From assembly GCA_035236585.1 (NCBI GenBank), contig CP141138.1, positions 25,617,437 to 25,681,436 on the forward strand: 64,000 nucleotides of DNA. Reading direction: 5' to 3'. The stretch is from Warburgia ugandensis (lineage: Eukaryota > Streptophyta > Magnoliopsida > Canellales > Canellaceae). Positions within the stretch are counted from its first letter, which is position 1; the number at the start of each line of letters is the position of its first letter. Shown here piece by piece: positions 1 to 15,838 of the stretch. Made by a program: the position numbers and the translations under genes. Below the pieces are notes generated by a model, which saw nothing but the letters and a program-made list of their open reading frames with translations, had not been told where the DNA came from and did not search any database.

Positions 1-1300
1 GTATGCATCTTAAAACATCAGTGCTATGCATCTTAAAACATCAGTGTAGCTGTACTTTTTAAGTCGTTTGAAAAGACTTTAAAGGCATAGACTTTTAAAC
101 TTATTTCTAGATAATGACTTTAAAAGTCTATACTTTTCAAGTCATTTCCAAAAAACGACTTTAAATATATAAAATTGTTTCCTAATAACGACTTTAAAAG
201 TCATTTCTTGCAAAAAAGAAATATCTTCTTATCAGACTAAATCACCATTTTCAAAGTTGTTTTCTTCAGACGACTTTAAAAGTCACTACTTTAACATTCA
301 ACTTTTTTCAAACAACTTTAAAAATATATATTTTTCACTTCAAATATATCTATTTTAGTACTTTACAATGTCTTACATAAATGCACAATGAAACAGATTT
401 TTTATGGTAGTCAATGTGATTCATGCATTCTTTGCATACACACACATATGAAATCAAAGTATTTTTTTGGAATAACTCCTCATTTATCATCCCTTTGTTA
501 CATATATCAATTGTTACATATAATTAGATCTAATTAATATAAGATCATGATCAAAGAACTAATCTGAAACAATTTAATCAAAATTTGGTCTTCTAATGTT
601 CAACTCACACCACTCTAAGGGGAGAGAAGGTAAAGCTTTAAGCTCCAACTTCCTCAACCAACTTAATGGTACCATTTCTCTTCATCAAATCCTAATTTTG
701 GATGAGAAGGGAAATAGGATAGATAGAGACACAGGGACCAGAGGAAAATAAGATGGAAAACAAGATAGAGAGAGACATGATAACCAGAGGAGGAGGTTCT
801 CATGCCACTCGTAAGATGAAGAATATGAATAGGGGATACAGGAAAATGAGATGACTTTGGCCTTTTATAGACAAAAAAGAACTTTTGACATCATTTCCAG
901 AAAATGACTTTAAAAGTTCAATTTTTGAAGTCGTTTGTTAGAAAATGACTTTAAAGGCCCTTTAGTATAAATGACTTTAAAACTCCACTCTTTTGAAGTC
1001 GTTTGCAAAAAATGACTTTAAAACTTAAGTCTTTTAAAGTCATTTTTTGATAAATGACTTCAAAACTCCATTCTTTTGAAGTGTTTTAAGTCAAATGACT
1101 TTAAATTAAAGTCCTTTCCCATGAAAAAATTATTCTTTATGCTAGACTAAAGCAGTCATTTTTCTATTACATGACTTCTTGAGTATGACTTTTAAAGTTG
1201 TTTTTTTTCTAAATGACTTACAAAATATTTACGAAGTTAGAAGTCAAAATAATGACTTCTTTATGCCAACTTTAAAATCCTAATATATAGTATGTCTTCT
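1..1300. repeat. Two arrays of GACTTTAAAAGTC-type short palindromes
   Basis: Two clusters (about 50-330 and 890-1260) carry many copies of short palindromic words related to AATGACTTTAAAAGTC, ACTTTTAAAGTCATTT and GAAGTCGTTTG, spaced some 20-45 bases apart in both orientations. Between them (about 330-890) is AT-rich DNA with a purine-rich patch near 720-800 and no repeats of this type. The same words return at 63868-64000. The design, a conserved inverted word with variable spacers, resembles the subterminal repeat zones of large plant DNA transposons. No terminus or target duplication can be seen, so the parent element is not identified. Confidence 0.6.
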
Positions 1301-1310
1301 TTCTAGGCAA

Positions 1311-4300
1311 TGTGGGACTAAACTCTTAAGATACCTGAAGCTTGCCAACCTGTAGCTCGACATCTCCCTTTCGGGACCACTGTTATAATTTTGGATAGAT
1401 GGTTGAATGCTTATCATTATTCTTTAGATGGTGGAGATGGGAGGATGAAGATCATGATATGGATAATGAAGTTTCCTCCAAATCCTATACCAAAATCAAG
1501 TGGTATCCCTTCTTAAAAAAGGATGTTGAATGCTAAATGTGTTGAATTCCCTTATATGGAATGTGATATAATGGCCACGGTTGAGCTTGGGCTACTCATT
1601 TGTTTCTCCATCCTTGGATCATATTTCACTTAGGATTAAATAGATATGATTCATTTGATGTTTCATTATCCAAAAGATCATGTTTTATAGCTCCTTTATT
1701 CTCAACCATTGGATTAACATGCCTTAGAGTGAATGACTTATATTTCATTGAGATTTTCTTATCCACTCTAGGTCTCCATTGTTTTTCTCCCAACTGGCCA
1801 TTTTTTCTCCCTCTAATGGGATTAAAGGAGAAGAGGACATCTACCCCTAGAGTGGGACATTTTTTCCTAAAAATAAGGTGGTCAGCCCACAAATAAAAAA
1901 CTCCCCCAGTCGGATTCTGATCTAGTTATCCTTGCAGTCTTCTTTATCATTGGTCTATCCTTGTTGGAATAACTTCCCATTGGATGCTTATGATATACAT
2001 AAATATGGATAAATCTTGGCATTTGAACACTTCAAGAGTAAGGATGATTGTTGACCATAGATTTCTTATAAATTTTCTCATTTGAAAATGTGGAATCAAG
2101 GGCACTACACTTGCTTGCATAGGAAAGTTGTGCAACTCCTTTGGTGGTCCCCTCTTTTGGTTAAGTAAGAGAGAAAGTGGGTGGATTGTGTCTTCATGTA
2201 GGCCCCAATCTTCTGACTTATTTTGTTTTAAAAAAAGCTCTCAATGTATGTGCATTCATTGTATGTTATTTGAGTTTCCCTTGGAAGTTTCTCAAGGTGG
2301 TGGATTATTTGCATGCATGCATGCATAGGAAGTTCTATCATCTTTAGTTTTGATAAGAATACCCTCTTTAGTACGGATGTGTTTAATAATACTTTGGGGT
2401 TTCTAACTACTCTGACTTTGATAATAACAACCCCTTATCATTCTAAACTCTCAAACTTCATATGTGGCATGTTGGCCCACGATGTTGCTTGGACAATGGA
2501 CTTTCTCGATTTTAGAATTTTTATTGATAAGAATATGCATTTTTCATAGTTGTACCCTAATCCTACAAAATACAAAATAAACCCTAATGAGTAATATTTA
2601 TGGTAAGTTTAGGGTTGGAAACTACTAAATATAGGGATATTGCATGTCATATTTCTAAGTTTATCATTTGAAGCCAATATTAGAGAGGAAAAATCATTTG
2701 GTGTCATCTTGGCAGCGCCACATGTTTGGTGACACCTTAATTCAAATTATTGTCATATGCCATTGGTATCAAACTTCAATCTTATAGTAAAAGATTGTCA
2801 GACACCATTGGTACTAGACTCTTTTATTAAGATAGATATAGACCATTATGCCATCTTGATTGGAAGTTTGTATAATGACACTTGGACCCCATTCCTAGAC
2901 CCCATTTAGAATTTTTTGATGATTTTCCAGTTCCATTGAGTTTGGACCCCATTTTGAAGCAATTTTTGGGAGTGATGGATGCCACTCTAATGTTTCAAAG
3001 GGGTGACCAATGCCACCTTCCGTCCAACACCACATGATTGGTGCCAATTAGGTATGAAATGTTGTGAGCCTGCAGTACCTATGCCTCCAAAGAGTATGTA
3101 TTTACATTATAATCTCATTCAAGTAAGTGTTCTTATGATAATTTATTTCATTTATTTAAGACATTAAAATGTAAACAAGAAAATAACCTCTATAAAAATA
3201 GTCTTAAGACTTAATTGTAAAGGGGGAAAAGTCAACTCCTTGATATAAGTGTAAAATTAGAATTTTGAAGGTTCTTTAAATTTTTAAATTTTAAATGATG
3301 AGGTATTTATTTATTTATTTTTAAATGCTAAAAAATTCTAAAAATCCATATTAATGATAAAAAAAAAAAAAAAAATTTAGTAAGAATACTCTTAGTTTGG
3401 TTTCTAAAAAAATGATTTTGTCAACTAGTGGTGCTCTCATGATTTTCCTAGCTTAATCTATATGTATTCAAAGCATAGCTTATAGTTGTTATAATGACAA
3501 ATTATCTAAAATCCATATATATCAAGGTAATTAATATATGAAACCAATCCAAAGTGAACTAGTTATGTATATTAAGCTGGATGGTTAATCATAAGAATTA
3601 ATATTTTGAACTCCTAAATCTAACGGTTACTTATTTATGAATGAAGTTGCTAATTTTTCATGGTTTCATCCTTACCCTAGATATAAAATTAACTACTCAT
3701 GATTAACTTGAAATATACACTCAAATCTAGCCTAAAAATATATCTTAAAATAACAACATGAAAACATTTAAAGATATTCTAAATCTAACATAATAAGATC
3801 TCTAATCTAAAGAAGAAATAAGTAGGAAAAAGTAAAGAAAAACACACCCTACAATATGATAAAAAAAGATCCTAAAACCATGAAAAACATGTTCTTTAAC
3901 TTCATAAAATCTTGCCTAGACTATGGAAAAGAAAACACATATAAACATAAGCAAAAACTATCCTAATATGGCCTAAAACTACCATTAAATATATGGAAAA
4001 AAAAAAGAGGTAATTTTTAGCTTAGATTAGCAAGTTTTATAGCATGCCTAGGATAGCTAAAAAACCATACTTGGATTGCTAGGAAAAAAAAAAAAAATTA
4101 TTCCTAGGCCAAAGCAACCACCAATTAATTTCTATACTTTACTAGAATACAATGAATTAAACATGCTAGAATATGGATAAAAATTAATATCAATACACTA
4201 GAATAAAGCATGCATATAAGTGCTAAAAACATAGATACAAAAACACATCTAAAAATTTAGAATAGTAAGCAAGAAACATAATATTAAATATGAAAATTAA

Positions 4301-4364
4301 TAAATAAACATTCAATATAAACTAAAGAAAAATAATTTCATTGAATTTGGTCTTTAAATTATGT
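1311..4364. other. AT-rich non-genic DNA with a possible decayed coding patch
   Basis: No intact gene is seen. Between about 1330 and 2170 the plus strand has broken stretches of protein-like sequence in more than one frame (for example at 1600-1896), interrupted by stops and not assignable to a family. The stretch 2560-4364 is AT-rich with homopolymer runs (A-run near 3360) and no supportable feature. It may be the interior of the Gypsy-like element whose LTR-like sequence follows, but no gag or pol motif was found. Confidence 0.35.
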
Positions 4365-7078
4365 ATGTTTTATAATTACTTGCAAGCGCACAAACCAAAG
4401 TAGTATTTGCAAGCGAGAGAGGTCAATCCTAAGAGGAATCTTTCAAATTTGTCTATTAGATGGATCTTATTTGAAGTGCTTAACTTCAGCCAAACAGAGG
4501 GATTGATTTGGATTTGAATCTAAACTAAGAAAGTAAATGCATGAAATTAGAAACTACAATTAAAAGAAACTTGCTAAAATAAAAACTAAGAAATGGAATT
4601 AAAAACTTATCTAACTATCATGTAGTTAACACTAATGCAAAAGTATAATGAATTAAACTAAGTAACTTAAGGAAACTAATAAAAAGAAAACTTTCCTAAT
4701 CTAACACTTTCCTAAGCAAGAAACTTTCTAAAATTCAAAAAGGAAACTTTTTAAACCTAAACTAAGACACAAATATCTAAATAAAAATAGACAAAATAAT
4801 ATTGAACAACCAAATTAACCAAAAATCAAAGAAGAAATTAACCTAATACCATAAGCATGATCCATGGATTGTGTGCATGGTTCATAGGTTGAAATATTAT
4901 CAGATTTGATACTTTAAATACAAACCAACATGCAGCCTAAGCTATGAAATTAATAAATAACCTATAAGCTAAATGGGTTCCTAAAGATTCAAGCAATTAA
5001 GATGCTTTGATGGCTAGAAAAAAAGTATAAAAATTGAAAAGAAAAATTTTCAGATTTTAAGCACTAAGAACTTCAAATCAAATCAAGTATATAAAGAAAT
5101 TGAAACATTAATTTCTATGTAGGATCTAAAGTACTTTGATAATGAAAACATTTTATAATAAGAATCCTCAAGGAATTTTATTAAATCAATGCCAAAATAT
5201 GCCCAATATAGTACACATATTACATGTAATTGAATCTAAAAATTGTGTACATTTCTAAGGCTTAAAACTTGATCTAAACTATAACAAAAACTCAATCTCA
5301 AGCTTTCAATCTAAGGTATGATGACATACAAAGAAACCTAGAAAGGAATTTAACAGAAAAAAGAAGGTCAATAGGATGAACTATAGCAAGGAAAAGTGCA
5401 CCTAAATTAAGATGAATCTAATGTAGAAAATGTGCAAACCTAAGTGAAGAAACCAAAGCTTAAGCTATGTCTTCTCTTGACTATCACTATTAGAGAAGAA
5501 TTAACTTAGATCTTGATTGAATAAGAAAATGAAACTAGATAATTGAAGCAATAAACAAAGGACTTGAGGGCTAGAACTATGCATATAAAATTAAAGAACA
5601 AAACAATAGCAATTTAGGACAATGAAACTAATGCAAAGAAAGCAAACTACTAATATGAATTGGAGAGAAATTAACAAGAGAAATAATTATAAATATAAAG
5701 GAAGAAGGTTACTATGTTTCAAGGTTGTCTCACTTAACCTCTACATAGTAGAAAACATGGGAACCATTGGGGATTTATTGATAGCTGGGTTTCTAACTTA
5801 GGAAAGGCTACATCAAGAAGAAAGCAAGATTTAAATATAGGGTTTTGAGTGAGTAATGTTGGGTGAAAGATGATGTAAGAAAGAGAGGTGAGAGAGTACA
5901 TAGCTGGCTAGTTGCTAATTTAGGGGAGGCATCTTTTTCTAAGAAGGTGGGTGGAATTCCACACCCCCCGCCCCCCCCCCCCCCCTCTTAATTGGATGGT
6001 GATTTGAATGTAGAAAGGAGAGATCTATGGTGATGGGTAAAGGTAGGAAAAATGGAAAGAGATCTAGGGTTTTGAAATGTGCTGAATGAAGATATCTAAG
6101 GGTTTCCTAATTAAGAGCTTCCAAATAAGGGGGAAGGCATCACCTTCTAGGAAGGTAGCTCCGTCTCTGAGATAAAATTATGGAACCCTAGAATGGAAGG
6201 GGGAAAGAATGGGAAATGGAATTGGAAAGTGAGATTTTCTCTCTTAATGGGTCCACTAATGCATGATCATCTTACTTTTTACAAATATCTCTAAAAATTT
6301 CTTGAAAATGACACTTTTAACATAGGATAGTTGCTTGAACTGATGCTTCAATCATGTGGCTCCATGTGGCATTCATCCATGACTTAATGGCTAACTTTGA
6401 TGGCTCATTCCTTAGTGGCCTAAGTGTATTCAATACTTGGCTTCCAGGCTTGAGTGGCTCATATGGCTCATCACCCTTTTTCATGGCTTTAATGGATAAG
6501 GTGGCTTATATTGCTCCCATGCAAAGGTAGTGGATATGCATAGCTTAGGCTTGGGTCCATTTCTAATCGCCTTTGGTTTCTCCCATTGATTCTTTACTTG
6601 CCCTAAGATCGTCGTGAACCTTGATCACACCTTAGATTGATGACATTTAGGCCTTATCTTGCTTAGGTTTCTGAGTTAGACTAGAAAACCTCATTTTTAA
6701 CTTCAATTCTTATTGTGATTAATCTTGGCCTTTGGATCACCTTCTTGGCTCCTACAAAAGGTCAAAGACTCTAATTATATCTTTAAAAATATGATTATTT
6801 TCATACTTACTTCGGATTAGCTTTTGAACCTACAAAATATCAAACTTTTGAATTATTAGGTCAGAAATTCATGTGTTACCAATTTCTGATAAAACTCAAA
6901 AATTATGCCTCTCTTTTACAACACATGGGCTACTAATTGGGTACTTTCTATACAAAATTGAATACTTGTCATTGAATATTATAATAACATGAAAAATAAA
7001 GTAAAATAGAACAAAACTGAAATACACTTTCTTAGATTAAATCAGTACTTAGGATTACCCCTGATGTGCCACTCATCA
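4365..7078 (-). repeat. Putative long LTR of an Athila/Tat-like Gypsy element
   Basis: Read on the minus strand, the sequence begins TGATGAGTGGCACATCAGGGG-like at 7078 and ends near 4365-4430. The inner end has the pattern typical of LTR ends in Athila/Tat-type Gypsy elements: a GACCTCTCTCGCTTGCAA block, then TACTACTTTGG, then GTGCGCTTGCAAG before a TTTTA-rich end. The body is AT-rich and non-coding, as long LTRs of this group are. No matching partner LTR, clear primer site or target duplication was found, so element and edges are tentative. A C/G homopolymer lies at 5963-5986. Confidence 0.4.
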
Positions 7079-11283
<4,205 letters not shown>

Positions 11284-11519
11284 GGTTTACGATGTTTTAC
11301 AAGTGGTTTGAATATGACTCCAGTAATTGATCAACTCAATCCAGGCCGCTCATGTGATCTTACGGTTAGCAGGTTGTGCTGAACTTCACCAGAAGTTTGG
11401 CGTGCCGGACCATAGACGGCCCCTTTTTAAATTACAAGGAAAATATTACAACTTCTATTTTCAAGACATAGTTCTAAGCACGGTTTACTTGCTAGTCAAT
11501 AATAAAGGAAGGTTGCTCA

Positions 11520-11527
11520 CATGGAAA
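11520..11527 (+). repeat. Left 8-bp target-site duplication CATGGAAA
   Basis: Immediately precedes the TAGGGGTGGCAA terminus and is identical to the eight bases after the right terminus at 24895-24902. Eight bases is the hAT signature length. Confidence 0.9.
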
Positions 11528-11760
11528 TAGGGGTGGCAATTCGGGTTGGCGTGTCGTGTTTGTGGCGACATGAACACGACACGAATAGTGTTACGGGTCG
11601 ACACGAACACGACACGCTTAATAGTCGTGTCAAAAACCTATGACTCGTACACGACCCGGTTCTTAAAAAAATGACACGACACGACCTGTGTAACACGATT
11701 AATTGATTGAGTCGTGTTGGATACACGACACGAAATGACACGACACAACACGACATATTA
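11528..11760. repeat. Left hAT TIR and subterminal ACACGACACG motif zone
   Basis: Starts TAGGGGTGGCAATTCGGG and continues with a dozen or so overlapping copies of ACACGACACGA and its complement. In other hATs (Ac, for example) such repeated subterminal words are transposase-binding sites; that role is inferred here. The mirrored zone lies at 24715-24894. Confidence 0.8.
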
Positions 11761-11874
11761 AAAAAACTGCCCTCTCAAGTCAAGTCCCAACTCCCAAGTG
11801 AATAGAAGTTATAGAACGGCTGCCAAGGCCCAAACGGGCCAAATTCCAAAACAACCACAATAAAATAAACTAAC

Positions 11875-12117
11875 ATATAGGACGGTTATTTCACAACCGT
11901 TCTATAAAACCCTAACATATAGGACGGTTGTAACATAACCGTCCTATATATCATTGGTTTTATAGGACGACTATGAAATAACTGTCCTATATATTACGGA
12001 TTTTATAGAACGGTTGTGAAATAACCGTCCTATATGTTATTTTATAGTACGGTTATTTCATAACCGTCCTATATGTTAGGTTTTATAGAACGGTTGTGAA
12101 ATAACCATCCTATAGTT
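11875..12117. repeat. Array A: six TATAGGACGGTT palindromes
   Basis: Six units of about 31 bp in about 40-bp spacing, each with arms TATAGGACGGTT and AACCGTCCTATA around a 9-base loop. Loops are TATTTCACA-like in some units and the reverse complement TGTGAAATA-like in others, so whole units have been inverted relative to one another. The array sits between the hAT subterminal zone and the 3' end of the minus-strand transposase gene. Confidence 0.9.
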
Positions 12118-12704
12118 TACTTTTTATAATTTTATTCCACTCCACCGTTATGACTGATCTTCTGATTTTGACTGAACTGTATCTTGAATCTTTGATCACC
12201 TGAAGCAATGACAATGAGGTTCTGGAGCAGAAAATCAGAATTGAATAGCATGGGTCTTTCAGTTATGAAGAACTAGACTTTCAACCCAAGTTACCAACCC
12301 CCACATAAATTGTTAGGAGGGAATTCATTTCTCCAACTCCTTTCATGCTCATTGTCACTGGTCATTGCTATATCCATTGAATTACTGGTGACTGATCCAC
12401 CACACCACACGACAAGTACATAGACAACCAAATTACCAATAATGTTCCTGTAATATTTTGTTATTTTATTTAGAAGCAACATAGTTCTTTATAGTTTAGT
12501 ATTACACCACTCAGTCACTCACTGACTCACTTCACAAGTTCACAATTCACATGATATGTGAAAAAAAAGAGACTGAAATGAATCAAATAACCACAATAGT
12601 AGTAAATAAATATGGATTAAGTAGCACATGATGGAAATATACTTCCATCAATGTATTATGTATCAAACACAACAAATTAAAATAAGTCATGAAAATTATA
12701 CAAA
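12118..12704. other. 3' flank of the hAT transposase cassette
   Basis: Non-coding AT-rich DNA between array A and the transposase stop codon. It probably holds the 3' UTR and polyadenylation region of the minus-strand gene. No motif is strong enough to mark. Confidence 0.4.
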
Positions 12705-15347
12705 TTAATCAAAATGAATTGATCCAGAGTCTTCAGTTGGTTGAAGTGATCCTGCAGTGCTACTTATGCTTACAATGTCCTCAGTAAGCTCATCCATGGC
12801 AACTGTAATGGTAGAGTCTACAATCATATAGAATAAACAAGCATTAGTTATTACTAAGCTCATATAAAATATAATGTAAATATAGAATTATAAACTATTA
12901 CCTTTCAATCCATATAGCCAATCTCTCACACAAATCAATGCTTGCACGGTTTCTGGCTTTAAAGTAGATCTATATTGGTCAAGAACCCGACCACCAACAC
13001 TAAAAGCAGACTTTGATGCAACTGTAGATATAGGAATGCTCAAGACATCACGAGCCATGGCAGCAAGTTCAGGATACCTAAAATCAACATTTGAATCAAA
13101 TATAAATGTAAATAAGATTACAGAAAATAGTGTTTACATGAGATTATTAGTCAAACAACCTGTATTGATTGCCTTTCCAGAATGCAAGAATGTCTAGCTT
13201 TGACTCTTGCAATCTTGGTTCATCTAAATAAAGCTCCAATTGTGATTTTTTCATAGCCAAAGTACCTCCTTTACCTTCAAATGAATCAAATTCCTAATGC
13301 AAATGCAATTATATTATTCAACGTACTATAAGACAATTCATACTTCATAGCAAATTTTAATATGCTAAGTAGTAAGCGACATATAATGAAAGATACAATT
13401 ATAAATAAAATCACCTTCATGACATCTAAAACCTCTTGACTATATGACATGTTAAATACATCATCGGCACACTGCACCTCTAGCCACTGGTGTAGATGAG
13501 GAGGAAGGAATAGGATAAATCTTAACCTTATATTCATTGAAGAGAGAGAATAACTTTTCCCTAACTTGAGCAAACTCCAAGCAGCCACTGCCAAACAATT
13601 TCTTGTACAAGAATTCCACAAAGGAGAGCTTATACCGAGGATCCAACACACATGCAATTGCCAAAATGGTGCTGAATTCAGACCAGTACTTTGAAAACTT
13701 GGCAAACATTTGGGTGGACATACGCTTCATATAGTCATCATCATTTCTCATGTATTGTGTTAAACTCAAATAAATTACAAATGTTGAACGAAAGTAGAGA
13801 TTTGCAGTGGGATATTTGGATCCAGAGAACATGCAGGTGGCATCATAAAAAACTGTCAAAAACTTCGAAATTTGTGTAGCCTTTTCCCATTCAATGAAAG
13901 AAGGACAATGCTTATAATTTGAGTCACTTAGTTCTAAGTGACAAAATGCACGTTGGTAACAAAGAGCACTTTCAAGCATCAAATACGTTGAATTCCATCT
14001 TATAGGAAAATCTTGTCTTAAGCCCTTTTTTGTCTCAATTGACATGTGATTCACACACTCTAAAAAATTTTGTTTTCTACTTTGTGATGCTTTGACATAC
14101 TTGATACTCTCTCTAATTTTTTGAATAGCATCATCAATTTCTTTCAAACCATCTTGCACAATCAAATTCAAAACATGACAACAACAACGTAGATGAAGGA
14201 ACTTTCCACCACAAACAAGAGTGTTCCTGATGTTTAATTGATGCCTTAACAGCTCAACAGAAGAATCATTAGAAGAAGCATTGTCTAAAGTGATTGAAAA
14301 AATCTTTTTCTCAATTGCCATTCTACCAATAATGAGTATACCTTTTCTGCTAATGATATTCCATTATGTGGAGGTGGTAGGAAACAAAAATTTAACATCC
14401 TCTTTTGTAAGACCCACTAACTATCTAGAAAATGTATTGTGAGACTTATATAACCATCAATAATACAAGAAGTCCACAAATCCGATGTCAAACTTATCCT
14501 GCTAGGTGCCAATTCTAACATCTCTTTTATCTTTCCTTTTTCTCTTTTATACATTCTCAGAACATACCTTTTATTGTATTTCTACTAATCAAGTGCAAAT
14601 CTGCACGCAAATATTTCAGTAGAGTTCTAATTCCATCATACTCAACAAATTGGAAAAGCAAATCATGCATAACAATTGTAGCTGCTACTAACTCACGATA
14701 AACTTCAGGATCAAACTTATTATCTGAAGCTGCACTTAGTGACACTGACATACTCCCCTGACTTTGAGATAAAAGCAACTGGCCTATATCACGAGAAGAG
14801 CTCCGTTGACAAGTCTTTATATGACGTTTTAAGTTACCAGTACCAAATTTGCTATCGCAAATGTATATTGCGAGCACTTCTTGCATTTACACCTTTGCCT
14901 TCCATCTTCGATAGAGGAAGGTGTTCAAAAATTCCATGCTGAAGACATTAGTTTCCTATGCTTTTTACCTCTATTGGATTTTGAAACTAACTCCACGTTC
15001 TCCAAATCAGCAAACTCATCATCATCGTTGTTGTGGTGTAACATATTCAAGTTATCAGAAACATCAGTGCTCCCAACTTCAACTTGTGCCTATATTGCAA
15101 AATGCAAATGACAAAAAAAATTAGTTCACACCGACAAGAACTAAACACTTCAGACTTCACCAACAATTACTAATAAGTAATAAGGGAAGGGAGTGAGTGA
15201 GTGAGACACTGAGACTTGAGAGTTGAGACTCGAGAGTGAGGAAATTGAGAGGAATGAAAAGAGTCAAACTCATAATTTCATAGAGAAATAACAAAAAACA
15301 AACACATGACATACCTGTGGTGCTGTAGTAGGGGTGCTGCTGCTCAT
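12705..15347 (-). pseudogene. hAT transposase (RICESLEEPER/DAYSLEEPER-like), degraded
   Basis: This would encode the cut-and-paste transposase of the surrounding element. The likely start is the ATG at 15347 (MSSSTPTTAPQ), followed by a GT-AG intron and an acidic exon from about 15090. A BED zinc finger follows (CKCKKC at about 14870-14900, then GTGNLKRHIKTC). RNase H-fold pieces include TSDLWTS (about 14480, first catalytic Asp), TLDNASSNDS (14260-14290, second Asp) and the CCCHVLNLIV motif. The C-terminal dimerisation domain runs from LAFWKGNQYRYPELA across an intron (about 13080-13160) to ALICVRDWLYG (about 12915). The last exon ends at 12705. It is broken by a TGA after SSAWNF (about 14928), a frameshift inside the BED finger (about 14865), stops and frameshifts at 14320-14560, and a frameshift near 13465. 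The intron boundaries remain canonical. The family call is firm; it is non-functional. Confidence 0.85.
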
Positions 15348-15533
15348 CGTGTTAGAACTTAGAAGGGTTGATGTTTGAACTTGAAGAAGAAATCTGGATT
15401 CTGGTCCTCTGGAGTCTGGAAAGGGAAATCTGAAACAGATGTAAAATTGTAAATTATAAAAGCAGCTGCAAACCTGCAAGCCTTCAACTTCAACCTTGGG
15501 TTGGTAACGTTGGTTATGTTACTTATGTATTAA
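15348..15533 (-). promoter_or_regulatory. Probable promoter/5' leader of the hAT transposase
   Basis: A short non-coding stretch between the transposase ATG and array B. By position it should carry the minus-strand promoter and leader. No confident TATA box is marked, so this is inferred from position only. Confidence 0.3.
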
Positions 15534-15838
15534 CGATCCTATATTTATAAAATATAGTATGGTTATGTATTAACCGTCCTATATTTTAAAAATATAGAAC
15601 GGTTATGTGCTAACCGTCCTATATTTAGATAATATAGAACGGTTACTTACTAACCGTCTTATTTTTTGTAAGCTTTAACATATAGGATGGTTATACATTA
15701 ACCATTCTATATTTTCCAAATATAGAACGGTTATACACTAACCGTCCTATTTTTACATAATAATATAGGACGGTTACGGACTAACCGTCCTATTTTACAT
15801 AATAATATAGGACGGTTATGGACTAACCGTCCTATTTT
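15534..15838. repeat. Array B: seven GGACGGTT palindromes
   Basis: Seven units with the same TATAGGACGGTT/AACCGTCCTATA arms as array A, but with loops of the TATGTATTA, TATACACTA and TACGGACTA kind, found in no other array. It lies just upstream of the minus-strand hAT transposase, so arrays A and B bracket that gene. Confidence 0.9.

Noticed and set aside
4365-7078. Solo LTR
   Set aside because: Bases outside the two proposed edges do not match as a target duplication, so a solo LTR cannot be claimed.
11875-12117. CRISPR-like array
   Set aside because: Regular spacing of near-identical palindromes resembles one at first sight, but loops are near-identical within an array, there are no unique spacers, and the context is a plant transposon.
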